A DNA stretch of 64,000 nt from contig CAWFEG010000003.1 in NCBI GenBank assembly GCA_963814835.1, positions 186,001 through 250,000 of the forward strand, in the 5' to 3' direction. Below, in pieces: positions 26,946-36,355 of the stretch. The stretch's first letter is position 1. Every line of letters starts with the position of its first letter. The position numbers and the translations under genes were made by a program. This DNA comes from Palleronia sp963814835 (GTDB lineage: Bacteria; Pseudomonadota; Alphaproteobacteria; Rhodobacterales; Rhodobacteraceae). Below the pieces are notes generated by a model that was not told the origin of the DNA, did not search any database, and worked only from the letters and a program-made list of their open reading frames with translations.

Positions 26946-27463
26946 GATATCTCCTTCAGGTCCTTGGCGAAGCGCGCCGCGTTTTCCTGATAGTGGACGG
27001 CGGAGGCCTTCAACGCCTGGATCGCCTCGGCGTCGAGCTGGCGCACGACCTTGCCCGGCGCGCCGACGACCAGTGACCCGTCGGGGATCTCCTTGCCCTC
27101 GGTCACCAGGGCACCGGCGCCGATCAGGCAGTTGCGGCCGATCTTCGCGCCGTTCAGCACCGTGGCGCCCATGCCGATCAGGCTCTCGTCGCCGATCGTG
27201 CAGCCGTGCAGCATCGCCTTGTGGCCGATGGTGCAGTCGCGGCCGACGGTGAGCGGGAAGCCCATGTCGGTGTGCAGCACGCAATTCTCCTGGAGGTTGG
27301 TGCCGGCGCCGATCTCCACGGGCTCGTTGTCGCCCCGGATGGTGGTGCAGAACCACACCGAGACCCGTTCGCGCAGGATCACCTTGCCGATCACATGCGC
27401 GCCCGGGGCCACCCAGACCCCCTCCTCCAGCATCGGCGTGTCGCCGCCCAGGTCGTAGATCAT
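26942..27463 (-). CDS. Gamma-carbonic anhydrase family protein (left-handed beta-helix)
   Basis: This 173-residue protein is made of hexapeptide repeats (VGKVILRERVSVWF, IGAGTNLQENCVLH, IGHKAMLHGCTIG, IGMGATVLNGAKIG) ending in a C-terminal helix. Three candidate zinc ligands are the histidines in CVLHTDMGF, TIGHKAM and MLHGC. Members bind metal, and some hydrate CO2, but many have unproven activity. It overlaps gmk by 4 bases (ATGA at 27460-27463) and the downstream PLP gene's GTG start, so yicC-gmk-this gene-PLP gene form one coupled unit. Confidence 0.9.
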   Translation of the reverse strand: MIYDLGGDTPMLEEGVWVAPGAHVIGKVILRERVSVWFCTTIRGDNEPVEIGAGTNLQENCVLHTDMGFPLTVGRDCTIGHKAMLHGCTIGDESLIGMGATVLNGAKIGRNCLIGAGALVTEGKEIPDGSLVVGAPGKVVRQLDAEAIQALKASAVHYQENAARFAKDLKEIS

Positions 27464-28110
27464 GTCCGCTCCTCGAATTCCGCGTTCAGACGTCTCACCG
27501 TTTCCACCAGTCCGGGCTGCTGGCTGATGCGCAGCCGCTCGGCCTCGATGATGGTGCGCAGGCGCCGCTCGGTCACGTCCAGATCGTCGTTGACGAGGAC
27601 GTAGTCGTATTCCGGCCAGTGGCTGATCTCGTCGCGGCTCTTGCGCATCCGCGCCGCGATCACCTCGGCGGTGTCCTGCCCGCGCTCGAACAGGCGCCGC
27701 TCCAGCTCGTGGATCGAGGGCGGCAGGATGAACAGCGACAGGGTATGCTTGCCGAGCACCGAGTTGCGGATCTGCTGCCCGCCCTGCCAGTCCACGTCGA
27801 ACAGGACATCGCGCCCCGCCCGGATCGCCGCCTCCACCGGGCCCGCGGGGGAGCCGTAGAGATTGCCGAAGACCTCGGCGTGTTCCAGCATCTCGCCGCC
27901 CGCGACCATGGATTCGAAGGCCTCGCGGTCGCGGAAATAGTATTCCCGCCCCTCGACCTCGCCCGCCCGCGCGGGCCGCGTCGTGGCCGAGACCGAGAAG
28001 GAAAGCGAGGCGTCCCACGCCATCAGCCGCCGCGCCAGCGTCGACTTTCCCGCGCCCGAGGGCGAGGACAGGATGATCAGAAGCCCGCGTCGGCCGCTGC
28101 CGTCGGTCAC
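27460..28110 (-). CDS. gmk: Guanylate kinase
   Basis: This 216-residue protein has the P-loop SSPSGAGKSTL (15-25), GMP-binding residues in SVSATTRPARAGEVEGREYYF, a Tyr in FGNLYGSP and the VLFDVDWQGGQQI segment. It phosphorylates GMP to GDP. It lies 3 bases after yicC, a pairing conserved in many proteobacteria, and overlaps the gamma-carbonic anhydrase gene by 4 bases. Confidence 0.96.
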   Translation of the reverse strand: MTDGSGRRGLLIILSSPSGAGKSTLARRLMAWDASLSFSVSATTRPARAGEVEGREYYFRDREAFESMVAGGEMLEHAEVFGNLYGSPAGPVEAAIRAGRDVLFDVDWQGGQQIRNSVLGKHTLSLFILPPSIHELERRLFERGQDTAEVIAARMRKSRDEISHWPEYDYVLVNDDLDVTERRLRTIIEAERLRISQQPGLVETVRRLNAEFEERT

Positions 28111-28113
28111 GCC

Positions 28114-28998
28114 CTACTCCACGTTCTGGATCTGCTCGCGCAGTTGATCGATGACGGTTTTGAGGTCAAGGCCGACGGCCGTGAGGCCGGCATCCTGGGA
28201 CTTGGCGCAGAGCGTGTTGGCCTCGCGGTTGAACTCCTGCAGCAGGAAATCGAGCTTGCGGCCCTTCGGGCCGTCCGCGGCGACGAGATCCCGCGCGGCG
28301 GAGAGATGGGCGGCCAGGCGGTCGAGTTCCTCGGCCACGTCCTGCTTGACCCAGATCAGCGCCAGTTCCTGCGCCAGGCGGTCGGGATCGACCCGCACCT
28401 CGGCGCCCAGGCGGTCGATGGCGGCAGAGAGCGCCGCGCCCTGCCCCGCGCGACGCGCCGCGGCGGCCTCGCCCGCGCGCGACAGCAGGTCGCCGATCTC
28501 GTCCAGCCGGGCGGTCAGGATCGCGTCGAGCGCCCGGCCCTCGTCGGCCCGCGCCCGTTCGAAGGCCGGCAGCAGCTCGGCCTCGGCATGGGCCAGTAGC
28601 GCGTCTCGCAGCGCCTCGGCCGCCGCCTCGTCGGGCGCCTCCGATCCGGGGCGGATCGCCATGACATCGGTGGCGCGGGCGGGCAGAAGTTCGCGGCCCT
28701 GCGCCGCGGCGATCCTCTCCACCGCGCGGATCTGCGCCAGCGCGGCCTCGACCGCCGCCCGGTCGATGCCGTCGGCACCCGCCCCGTCGCGGGCGAGCCG
28801 CAGGGAGAGCGTCAGCGAGCCGCGCGACGCGGCCGCCCGCACCCGGCCGCGCAGGGCCTGTTCCAGCCCTGGAATCCAGTCCGGCATCCGCAGCCGCAGA
28901 TCGAAGCCCCGGCCGTTGACGGAGCGCAACTCCCAGGACCACCGCCAGCCGCCGGCGGCGCCGGAGGCGCTGGCGAAGCCGGTCATGGACGTCGTCAT
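28114..28998 (-). CDS. YicC/YloC family endoribonuclease
   Basis: This 294-residue protein begins MTTSMTGFASASG, the typical YicC N-terminus, followed by ELRSVNGRGFDLRLRMPDWI. The C-terminal DUF1732 block is present (GRKLDFLLQEFNREANTLCAKSQD). Family members act in RNA turnover (YicC is an endoribonuclease-type protein in E. coli and B. subtilis). It starts the yicC-gmk unit. Confidence 0.9.
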   Translation of the reverse strand: MTTSMTGFASASGAAGGWRWSWELRSVNGRGFDLRLRMPDWIPGLEQALRGRVRAAASRGSLTLSLRLARDGAGADGIDRAAVEAALAQIRAVERIAAAQGRELLPARATDVMAIRPGSEAPDEAAAEALRDALLAHAEAELLPAFERARADEGRALDAILTARLDEIGDLLSRAGEAAAARRAGQGAALSAAIDRLGAEVRVDPDRLAQELALIWVKQDVAEELDRLAAHLSAARDLVAADGPKGRKLDFLLQEFNREANTLCAKSQDAGLTAVGLDLKTVIDQLREQIQNVE

Positions 28999-29140
28999 GT
29001 CGTGTTAACCTCTCGGTGAAATTGATGAAGATTTTCGACGAGTGCCGTGCTAAATCTCTGCTTGGGGGCGAACACGACAGTGACTTTTTCCCGGGGCGAC
29101 CAAGATCCCCCGCGGGGAGGTTCAACGTTCGGAGTGCGCA

Positions 29141-29794
29141 ATGGCCATCTTGGGCAACATCGTGGACCTGACTGGCCGACGCAAGGCGCAGGCCGATCCG
29201 GCCCGCCATGCCGTCGAGCGGCACTGGCAGGCCATCCGCGGCGCCGACGGCGTCCCCGCGCGCGAGGCGATCGACCCCTCGCAGATGCTGGAGGCGCTGG
29301 ACCGGCTGATCCTGGTGGAGCGGATCGCGCCCCGCCAGGCCCGCATCCGCATCGCCGGGCGGCGCGTGAACGACCTGCTGGGCATGGATCTGCGCGGCAT
29401 GCCGCTGTCGAGTATCATCGCCCCGCCGAGCCGGGACTGGCTGGGCGAGTGCCTCGCGGCGCTGTTCGACGGGCCGGCGCGGATCGATCTCGGCCTGGCG
29501 GGCCCGCGCGGCCCGCTTCGCCCGCGGCTGGCCGCCGAACTGGTCCTGCTGCCGCTTCGGGACCGAGACGGGGTCGTGTCCCGCGCGCTGTGCTACGCAG
29601 ACCTGCCCGAACGGACCGGGACGGCACCCCTGCGGATGGAGATTGCGGGGGAACGCCGCAGCGGCGTGGCCGTCGCCGCCCGGTCGCTGGCCCCTGCGGC
29701 TCCCGGCGCGCTTTGGGCCGGCGACGATCCCGACCGCACCGAACGCGCCCGCGAGGCGGCGCATCGGCGCCAGTCCATTCACCTGGTGGAGTGA
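29141..29794 (+). CDS. PAS_5-type PAS domain protein
   Basis: This 217-residue protein is of the PAS_5 (PF07310) kind common in alphaproteobacteria. Residues about 25-165 give the PAS-like core: HWQAIRGADGVPAREAIDPSQM, LILVERIAPRQARIRIAGR, LLGMDLRGMPLSSII and ELVLLPLRDRDGVVSRALCY. There is no output domain; the C-terminal 50 residues are Arg/Ala-rich and probably unstructured. A sensory or adaptor role is inferred. It stands alone between yicC (divergent) and the DAHP synthase gene (convergent). Confidence 0.75.
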   Translation: MAILGNIVDLTGRRKAQADPARHAVERHWQAIRGADGVPAREAIDPSQMLEALDRLILVERIAPRQARIRIAGRRVNDLLGMDLRGMPLSSIIAPPSRDWLGECLAALFDGPARIDLGLAGPRGPLRPRLAAELVLLPLRDRDGVVSRALCYADLPERTGTAPLRMEIAGERRSGVAVAARSLAPAAPGALWAGDDPDRTERAREAAHRRQSIHLVE

Positions 29795-29816
29795 CCGGCG
29801 CCGGCCCCTTCGGCGC

Positions 29817-31187
29817 TCAGGCCGAGGCGGCCGTCTGACGGGCGCCGTCACTGTCGCGCATCAGCTTGTTCACGAGGAAGGCCAGCTCCAGCGATTGCGA
29901 GGCGTTGAGACGCGGATCGCAGGCCGTGTGATAGCGGTCCGACAGGTCCTCGTCGGTCAGCGCGCGCAGGCCGCCGGTGCATTCGGTGACGTCCTGGCCC
30001 GTCATCTCGAAATGCACGCCGCCCGGGATCGTGCCGTGGTCGCGGTGGATGCGGAAGAAGTCGCGGACCTCGGACAGCACGTCATCGAAGGGCCGGGTCT
30101 TGTAGCCCGTGGCCGACTTGATCGTGTTGCCGTGCATCGGGTCGCAGGACCACACCACGTTCGCCCCCATCTTCTCCACCGTGTCGATGAGGCACGGCAG
30201 ATGTTCGGCCGCCTTGCCCGCGCCGAACCGCGCGATGAGGGTCAGCCGGCCCGCCGCATTGTCGGGGTTCAGCCGCTCGATCAGCAGCTTGAGGTCGTCC
30301 GGGGTGATCGAGGGGCCGCATTTCAGCCCGATCGGGTTGATCACCTGGCGGCAGAATTCGACATGGGCGCCGTCGGGCTGGCGCGTGCGGTCGCCGATCC
30401 AGATCAGGTGGCCGGAGCCCGCGACGAGATCGCCCGAGACCGGATCGCGCCGGGTCAGCGCCTCCTCGTATTCCAGCAGCAGCGCCTCGTGGCTGGTGTA
30501 GAAGTCGACCGTCGCCAGCTCCTCGGACTTGCGCGGGGAGAGGCCGGCGGCGCGGATGAAGTCGAGCGTGTCCTGCAGCGCATCGGCGATGTCGCGGTAG
30601 GCGGCGGCCTTGTCCTCGGCGGTGAAGTCGAGCGTCCAGGCATGGACCTTGTTGATGTCGGCGAAACCGCCGCGGGAGAGGCCGCGCAGCATGTTCAGCG
30701 TCGCCGCGGCCTGGGTATAGGCCTCGATCATCCGCTCCGGGTCGGGCACCCGGCTGGCCTCGTCGAAGGGGAAGCCGTTGACGATGTCGCCGCGGTAGGA
30801 GGGCAGCTCCACCCCGTCCACCGTCTCGGTCGGCGCGGAGCGGGGCTTGGCGAACTGACCGGCCATCCGGCCGACCTTCACCACCGGCACCTTGGCGCCG
30901 TAGGTCAGCACCATCGCCATCTGCAGCAGCACCTTGAACGTGTCGCGCACGGTGGCGGCGCCGAACTGGTCGAAGCTCTCGGCGCAATCGCCGCCCTGGA
31001 GCAGGAATGCCTCGCCGCGCGAAACGGCGGCCAGTTCGGCGCGCAGCCGGCGCGCCTCGTCGGCAAAGATCAGCGGCGGGTTCGCCCGAAGGCGCTCCTC
31101 GACCGCGGCCAGCGCCGCGGGGTCGGTATAGACGGGCATCTGGATCCGCTCGCGGCCGCGCCAGCTCGAAATCTCGGACATGCTCAT
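29817..31187 (-). CDS. 3-deoxy-7-phosphoheptulonate synthase, class II
   Basis: This 456-residue protein is the plant-type (class II, AroA-II) DAHP synthase, the entry step of the shikimate pathway joining PEP and erythrose-4-phosphate. Diagnostic blocks are LQGGDCAESFDQF (metal Cys), VGRMAGQFAKPRS, VKAWTLDF-like KVHAWTLDF, GLKCGPSI, WSCDPMHGN, and GGVHFEMTGQDVTECTGG. Start 31187 is favoured by AAGGA about 5 bases upstream; a second Met sits two codons later. It diverges from a GlxA-type regulator gene across 139 bases. Confidence 0.93.
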   Translation of the reverse strand: MSMSEISSWRGRERIQMPVYTDPAALAAVEERLRANPPLIFADEARRLRAELAAVSRGEAFLLQGGDCAESFDQFGAATVRDTFKVLLQMAMVLTYGAKVPVVKVGRMAGQFAKPRSAPTETVDGVELPSYRGDIVNGFPFDEASRVPDPERMIEAYTQAAATLNMLRGLSRGGFADINKVHAWTLDFTAEDKAAAYRDIADALQDTLDFIRAAGLSPRKSEELATVDFYTSHEALLLEYEEALTRRDPVSGDLVAGSGHLIWIGDRTRQPDGAHVEFCRQVINPIGLKCGPSITPDDLKLLIERLNPDNAAGRLTLIARFGAGKAAEHLPCLIDTVEKMGANVVWSCDPMHGNTIKSATGYKTRPFDDVLSEVRDFFRIHRDHGTIPGGVHFEMTGQDVTECTGGLRALTDEDLSDRYHTACDPRLNASQSLELAFLVNKLMRDSDGARQTAASA

Positions 31188-31326
31188 CGTCCTTCCCCTG
31201 TTGACGGATCGGAGCGAAGATATACGCGCCGGGGCACGCTCATGCAAACCGCAATCGGGGCCCCTTGCGGCACGCCCCGTTTTGGTGCTTGGGTCTGATC
31301 CGCATGAACGACGCGGTTCGCCCCCC

Positions 31327-32322
31327 ATGACCGGCCAGCCCGACACCCCCCGCCCCGCGCCACCGGACGGGACGGCACGACATTACACTTTCCTGCTGCT
31401 CGACAGGTTCAGCCTGCTGAGCTTCGCCGGTGCGGTGGATTGCCTGCGGCTCGCCAACCGGATCGCGGGCCGGCCGCTCTATGCCTGGTCGCTGACCGCC
31501 GACGGCGGCGGGCCGGCCGCCTCCTCCGCCGGGCTGGCCTTCGCGGTGGACGACGACCTGGGCGATCCGCCGCGGGGATCGACGATTCTGGTCTGCGGCG
31601 GCCTCGACGTCGGGCGCGCCACGAGCCGCCGGGTGGTGGCATGGCTGCGCCGCGTGGCCCGCAACGGCGGCGACATCGGCGCGCTCTGCACCGCGACCCA
31701 TGCCCTGGCGACCGCCGGACTGCTGGACGACCGGCAGGCGACGATTCACTGGGAGAACATGGAGGGCTTCGCCGAGGCCTTCGACGAGATCGAGCTGACC
31801 CGCCGGGTCTTCACCATCGACGGCAACCGGATGACCACCGCCGGCGGCACCGCCTCGATCGACCTGATGCTGCGCCTCGTGGCCCGCGACCAGGGCGAGG
31901 AGCTGGCCAATGCGGTCGCCGACCAGCTGGTCTATTCCTCGATCCGCACGGACCAGGACCAGCAGCGCCTGTCGATCCCCACCCGGATCGGCGTGCGCCA
32001 TCCCAAGCTGTCCACCGTGATCCAGCGGATGGAAGCGCATATCGAGGAGCCGATCAGCCCGGCGATCCTCGCGCGCCAGGTGGGGCTGTCCACGCGCCAA
32101 CTGGAGCGGCTGTTCCGACGCTACCTGAACCGTTCGCCCAAGCGCTACTACATGGAGTTGCGGCTGGAGCGGGCGCGCAAGCTGCTGATGCAGACGGACA
32201 TGAGCGTGATCAATGTCGGTCTGGCCTGCGGCTTCACCTCGCCGTCGCATTTTTCCAAGTGCTACCGGTCCCATTACGACACCACCCCCTATCGCGAACG
32301 CGGCAGCCACGCCCGCGCCTGA
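31327..32322 (+). CDS. GlxA-family transcriptional regulator (DJ-1/PfpI plus AraC HTH)
   Basis: This is a 331-residue protein. The N-terminal DJ-1/PfpI-like domain (about 18-190) has FLLLDRFSLLSFAGAVDCLRLAN, a Cys in GALCTATHALATAGLL at the nucleophile-elbow position, and TIDGNRMTTAGGTASIDLML. The AraC-type double HTH (about 225-325) includes ILARQVGLSTRQLERLFRRYL and VINVGLACGFTSPSHFSKCYRSHY. Family members regulate genes for uptake and breakdown of quaternary amines or amino acids. It immediately precedes the branched-chain amino acid ABC operon (91 bases to the binding-protein gene), so it may control it. Confidence 0.88.
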   Translation: MTGQPDTPRPAPPDGTARHYTFLLLDRFSLLSFAGAVDCLRLANRIAGRPLYAWSLTADGGGPAASSAGLAFAVDDDLGDPPRGSTILVCGGLDVGRATSRRVVAWLRRVARNGGDIGALCTATHALATAGLLDDRQATIHWENMEGFAEAFDEIELTRRVFTIDGNRMTTAGGTASIDLMLRLVARDQGEELANAVADQLVYSSIRTDQDQQRLSIPTRIGVRHPKLSTVIQRMEAHIEEPISPAILARQVGLSTRQLERLFRRYLNRSPKRYYMELRLERARKLLMQTDMSVINVGLACGFTSPSHFSKCYRSHYDTTPYRERGSHARA

Positions 32323-32413
32323 GGCGGGCCCGCGCGCGATCTTTCCTTTTCCTTCCGGGGGCTTTACGGTTCCCGCCGGCACAAGAAACGACCAGAATGA
32401 CAGGGAGACTGCC

Positions 32414-33610
32414 ATGAAAAAACTGCTTCTCGCCACCGCGCTGACCGCTGCCGCCGGCACCGCCGGCGCCCAGGACGGGTCCGGCGATCCGATCAAGATC
32501 GGCGTGATTCTGGGCTTCACCGGGCCCATCGAATCGATCACGCCCAACATGGGGGCCGCCGCCGACCTGGCGGTCTCGGAAATCAACGAGGCCGGCGGCA
32601 TCCTCGACGGGCGGATGCTGGAAGTGGTGCGGGCGGATTCGACGTGCATCGACGCGGCGGCGGCGACGGCCGCGGCCGAGCGGCTGGTGACCTCGGACGG
32701 GATCGCCGGGATCATGGGCGCCGACTGCTCGGGCGTGACCGGCGCGATCCTCGCCAATGTGGCGGTGCCGAACGGCGTGGCGATGATCTCTCCCTCCGCC
32801 ACCTCGCCCGCCCTGTCGGATGCCGAGGATGACGGGCTGTTCTTCCGCACCGCGCCCTCCGACGCCCGTCAGGGCCAGGTGCTGGCCGACATCCTGCAAT
32901 CGCGCGACATTTCCGAGGTCGCGGTGACCTACACCAACAACGATTACGGCAAGGGTCTGTCCGACAGCTTCGTGGCGGCCTTCGAGGAGGCCGGCGGCTC
33001 GGTCACGCTGGCGGCCCCGCACGAGGACGGCAAGGCGGACTATTCCGCCGAGATCGGCTCCCTGTCCTCGGCCGGGGGCGAGGCGCTGCTGGTGCTGGGC
33101 TATTCCGACCAGGGCGGGCGTGGCGTGATCCAGGCGGCCTATGACACCGGCGCCTTCGACACCTTCGTGCTGGGCGACGGGATGTTCTCCAACGAGCTGA
33201 TCACCGAGATGTCGAACGCCCTCGACGGCTCCTTCGGCACCGTTCCGTGGTCCGAGGGCGAGGGCACCGAGGCCTTCGCGACCCAGGCCGAGGAGGCCGG
33301 CTTCGATCCCGCAACCTCCTATACCCGCGAGAGCTACGACGGGACGGCGCTGCTGGCGCTGGCGATGCAGGCGGCGGGATCGACGGACCCGGAAGACTAC
33401 AAGGAGTTCGTCATGGAGGTCGCCAACGAGCCCGGCGAGAAGATCCTGCCCGGCGACCTCGGCCGCGCGATCGAGATCCTGGCCGAGGGCGGCGAGGTCG
33501 ATTACGTCGGCGGCACCAATGTCGAGTTCGTCGGCTCAGGTGAGGCCGCGGGCACCTACCGCGAATACAACATCGAGGACGGCGAGTTCACCACGGTCGA
33601 GATCCGCTGA
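32414..33610 (+). CDS. Branched-chain amino acid ABC transporter substrate-binding protein
   Basis: This 398-residue protein has a signal peptide (MKKLLLATALTAAAGTAGAQ, cleavage about residue 19). The Leu/Ile/Val-type binding fold follows: IKIGVILGFTGPIESITPNM, the hinge region GADCSGVTGAILANVAVPNGV and ISPSATSPALS with the typical ligand-contact serines. It delivers substrate to the LivHMGF complex encoded immediately downstream, and is separated from livG by a strong 12-bp hairpin. Hydrophobic amino acid specificity is inferred from operon type. Confidence 0.92.
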   Translation: MKKLLLATALTAAAGTAGAQDGSGDPIKIGVILGFTGPIESITPNMGAAADLAVSEINEAGGILDGRMLEVVRADSTCIDAAAATAAAERLVTSDGIAGIMGADCSGVTGAILANVAVPNGVAMISPSATSPALSDAEDDGLFFRTAPSDARQGQVLADILQSRDISEVAVTYTNNDYGKGLSDSFVAAFEEAGGSVTLAAPHEDGKADYSAEIGSLSSAGGEALLVLGYSDQGGRGVIQAAYDTGAFDTFVLGDGMFSNELITEMSNALDGSFGTVPWSEGEGTEAFATQAEEAGFDPATSYTRESYDGTALLALAMQAAGSTDPEDYKEFVMEVANEPGEKILPGDLGRAIEILAEGGEVDYVGGTNVEFVGSGEAAGTYREYNIEDGEFTTVEIR

Positions 33611-33626
33611 GGTCATCCGGCGGAAC

Positions 33627-33660
33627 ACGGGCCCGGGCGCAGAACGCTGCCCGGGCCCGT
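33627..33660 (+). terminator. Intercistronic hairpin between binding protein and livG
   Basis: A 12-bp perfect stem (ACGGGCCCGGGC with GCCCGGGCCCGT) and a 10-base loop begin 16 bases after the binding-protein stop. There is no T-run, so partial termination or 3' end protection of the binding-protein message is likely, giving it higher expression than the permease genes. Confidence 0.6.
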
Positions 33661-33728
33661 TGCGTGACGACCCGGATCGAAATGTCGGCCGATCGGGACA
33701 AGGTCGGACACCCACGGGGAGCAGGGAC

Positions 33729-34505
33729 ATGATCGTCGTTGACGACGTTCACAAGCATTTCGGCGGTTTCCGGGCCGTCGACGGTGCAACATTATCGGTG
33801 GAGAAAGGTTCCATCACCGGACTTATCGGGCCGAACGGGGCGGGCAAATCGACCCTGTTCAACGTGATCGCCGGGGTCCTGCCGCCCACCTCCGGGCGGG
33901 TGACGATGGACGGCGAGGACATCACCGGCCTGTCGCCGCACACGCTGTTCCACAAGGGGCTGCTCAGAACCTTCCAGATCGCGCACGAGTTCTCCTCCAT
34001 GACGGTGCGGGAGAACCTGATGATGGTGCCGCCCGGGCAGTCCGGCGAGACGCTGTGGAACAGCTGGTTCCACCGCGCGCGAATCCGCGAGGAGGAGGCG
34101 CAGCTCGCCCGGCAGGCCGACGAGGTGCTGGACTTCCTGACGATCGACCATCTCGCCGATGAGCGCGCAGGCAACCTCTCGGGCGGCCAGAAGAAGCTTC
34201 TCGAGCTCGGCCGGACGATGATGGTCGACGCCAAGATCGTGTTCCTCGACGAGGTCGGCGCGGGCGTGAACCGGACGCTGCTGAACACGATCGGCGACGC
34301 GATCGTGCGGCTGAACCGGGAGCGCGGCTATACCTTCGTGGTCATCGAGCACGACATGGACTTCATCGGCCGGCTCTGCGACCCGGTGATCTGCATGGCC
34401 GAGGGCAAGGTCCTCGCCGAGGGGTCGCTGGAGGAGATCAAGGCCAATGACGAAGTGGTCGAGGCGTATCTCGGCACCGGGCTGAAGAACAAGGAGCCGG
34501 CATGA
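33729..34505 (+). CDS. livG: Branched-chain amino acid ABC transporter ATP-binding protein LivG
   Basis: This 258-residue ATPase starts at 33729 (MIVVDDVHKHFGG) and has Walker A GPNGAGKSTL, Q-loop LLRTFQIAHEF, signature LSGGQKK, Walker B KIVFLDEVGAGVN and switch His FVVIEHDMDFI. The LivG-typical extra C-terminal segment (LAEGSLEEIKANDEVVEAYLG) is present. The Walker B is followed by VGAGVN rather than the standard PxAGLN, a small deviation in the D-loop region. It overlaps livF by 4 bases (ATGA). Confidence 0.93.
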   Translation: MIVVDDVHKHFGGFRAVDGATLSVEKGSITGLIGPNGAGKSTLFNVIAGVLPPTSGRVTMDGEDITGLSPHTLFHKGLLRTFQIAHEFSSMTVRENLMMVPPGQSGETLWNSWFHRARIREEEAQLARQADEVLDFLTIDHLADERAGNLSGGQKKLLELGRTMMVDAKIVFLDEVGAGVNRTLLNTIGDAIVRLNRERGYTFVVIEHDMDFIGRLCDPVICMAEGKVLAEGSLEEIKANDEVVEAYLGTGLKNKEPA

Positions 34506-35287
34506 CCGATCCCCATGCCGGTCGCGGCGGCGAGACCGCCGGGCCGTCCTCGCCGCCGGGTGACGCCCCGCGCCCGGACGACCCCGTCCTGATCGGAGAC
34601 GGCATGACCGGCGGCTACGGCCGCGGCGCCGACATCCTGCACGGTTGCACCATCTCGGTGGATCGCGGCGAGATCGCGGTGATCGTCGGGCCGAACGGCG
34701 CCGGCAAGTCCACCGCGATGAAGGCGGTTTTCGGCATGCTGGACCTGCGCGAGGGCAGCGTGCGGCTGAAGGGGCGTGACATCACCGCGCTCAAGCCGCA
34801 GGAACGGGTGGCGGAGGGCATGGCCTTCGTGCCGCAGACGGCCAACATCTTCACCTCGCTGACGGTCGAGGAGAACCTTGAGATGGGGGCCTTTCTGCGC
34901 CGCGACGACATCCGCCCGACGATGGAGCAGGTGTTCGACCTGTTCCCCATCCTGCGCGACAAGCGCCGCCAGCCGGCGGGGGAGCTGTCCGGCGGGCAGC
35001 GCCAGCAGGTCGCCGTGGGCCGGGCGCTGATGACGGAACCCGAGGTCCTGATGCTGGACGAGCCCACCGCCGGCGTCTCGCCCATCGTCATGGACGAGCT
35101 GTTCGACCGGATCATCGAAGTGGCGCGCACCGGCATCTCGATCCTCATGGTGGAGCAGAACGCGCGGCAGGCCCTCGCCATCGCCGATACCGGATTCGTC
35201 ATGGTGCAGGGGGCCAACGCCTTCACCGGCACCGGCCGGGATCTTCTCGCCGATCCCGAAGTGCGGCGGAGCTTCCTCGGTGGATAG
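34502..35287 (+). CDS. livF: Branched-chain amino acid ABC transporter ATP-binding protein LivF
   Basis: This 261-residue ATPase has Walker A GPNGAGKST, Q-loop FVPQTANIFTSLTVEENL, signature LSGGQRQQ, Walker B VLMLDEPTAGVSP, and switch region ILMVEQNARQAL, where the usual His is Gln/Asn-type, as in other LivF proteins. It carries a 30-residue Pro/Gly-rich lead (MTDPHAGRGGETAGPSSPPG) not seen in E. coli LivF; an internal start at the GMTGGYG segment would remove it, but ATGA coupling to livG supports the long form. Confidence 0.92.
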   Translation: MTDPHAGRGGETAGPSSPPGDAPRPDDPVLIGDGMTGGYGRGADILHGCTISVDRGEIAVIVGPNGAGKSTAMKAVFGMLDLREGSVRLKGRDITALKPQERVAEGMAFVPQTANIFTSLTVEENLEMGAFLRRDDIRPTMEQVFDLFPILRDKRRQPAGELSGGQRQQVAVGRALMTEPEVLMLDEPTAGVSPIVMDELFDRIIEVARTGISILMVEQNARQALAIADTGFVMVQGANAFTGTGRDLLADPEVRRSFLGG

Positions 35288-35344
35288 GAGGCGCCGACCG
35301 ATCCCCGCCCCGCCGACGCCCCCCAGACCAGGAGCGCTGACCCG

Positions 35345-36355
35345 ATGGACTTCCTGAACGGTCTCATCACCTTTCTCAACTTCGTCGCGGTTCCGGCGAC
35401 GGCCTACGGCGCGCAGCTGGCGCTGGGCGCCCTCGGGGTGACTATGGTCTACGGGATCCTGCGCTTCTCCAACTTCGCCCATGGCGACACGATGGCCTTC
35501 GGCACCATGGCGACGATCCTCGCGACATGGGGGTTGCAGGGGATGGGCGTCTCGCTCGGGCCGCTGCCCACCGCCCTTCTGGCCCTGCCGGCCGGGATCC
35601 TCGCGACCGTTCTGCTGGTCCTGGGCACCGACCGGGTGATCTACCGTTTCTACCGTCGGCAGAGGGTGGTGCCGGTGATGCTCGTCATCGTCTCGATGGG
35701 GGTGATGTTCGTCTATAACGGACTGACGCGATTCGTGATCGGCCCCGACGACCGCAATTTCGACGACGGGACCCGGTTCCTGATGTCGGCGGGGGATTTC
35801 CGGCGCTGGACCGGCCTCGACGAGGGGCTGGCGATCCGCTCGAGCCAGGCGATCACGCTGGCCACCGCCATCGTGGTGGTCGCGGCCCTGTTCTGGTTCC
35901 TCAACCGGACCCGCACGGGCAAGTCGATGCGCGCCTTCTCGGACAACGAGGACCTGGCCTTGCTGTCGGGCATCAGCCCGGAGCGGGTGGTGGCGATCAC
36001 CTGGATCATCGTCGCCGCGCTGACGACCGTGGCGGGCGTGCTCTACGGCCTCGACAAGTCGTTCCGCCCGTTCACCTATTTCCAGCTGCTCCTGCCGATC
36101 TTCGCCGCCGCCATCGTCGGCGGGCTGGGGTCGCCGCTGGGCGCGATCGCGGGCGGCTTCGTCATCGCCTTCTCGGAGGTGATGATCACCTATGCCTGGA
36201 AGAAGGTGCTGGGCTACTGGCTGCCCGAGAGGCTGGAGCCAGACGCGCTGGTCCAGTTGCTGACGACCGACTACAAGTTCGCGGTCAGCTTCGCGATCCT
36301 GGTGATCGTGCTGCTGTTCCGCCCCACCGGCCTGTTCAGGGGGAAATCGGTATGA
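35345..36355 (+). CDS. livH: Branched-chain amino acid ABC transporter permease LivH
   Basis: This 336-residue membrane protein has about eight hydrophobic helices. The N-terminal GAQLALGALGVTMVYGILRFSNFAHGDTM is the characteristic LivH segment, and the C-terminal half carries GGLGSPLGAIAGGFVIAFSEVM. It forms the channel with LivM. It starts 57 bases after livF and overlaps livM by 4 bases (ATGA). Confidence 0.93.
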   Translation: MDFLNGLITFLNFVAVPATAYGAQLALGALGVTMVYGILRFSNFAHGDTMAFGTMATILATWGLQGMGVSLGPLPTALLALPAGILATVLLVLGTDRVIYRFYRRQRVVPVMLVIVSMGVMFVYNGLTRFVIGPDDRNFDDGTRFLMSAGDFRRWTGLDEGLAIRSSQAITLATAIVVVAALFWFLNRTRTGKSMRAFSDNEDLALLSGISPERVVAITWIIVAALTTVAGVLYGLDKSFRPFTYFQLLLPIFAAAIVGGLGSPLGAIAGGFVIAFSEVMITYAWKKVLGYWLPERLEPDALVQLLTTDYKFAVSFAILVIVLLFRPTGLFRGKSV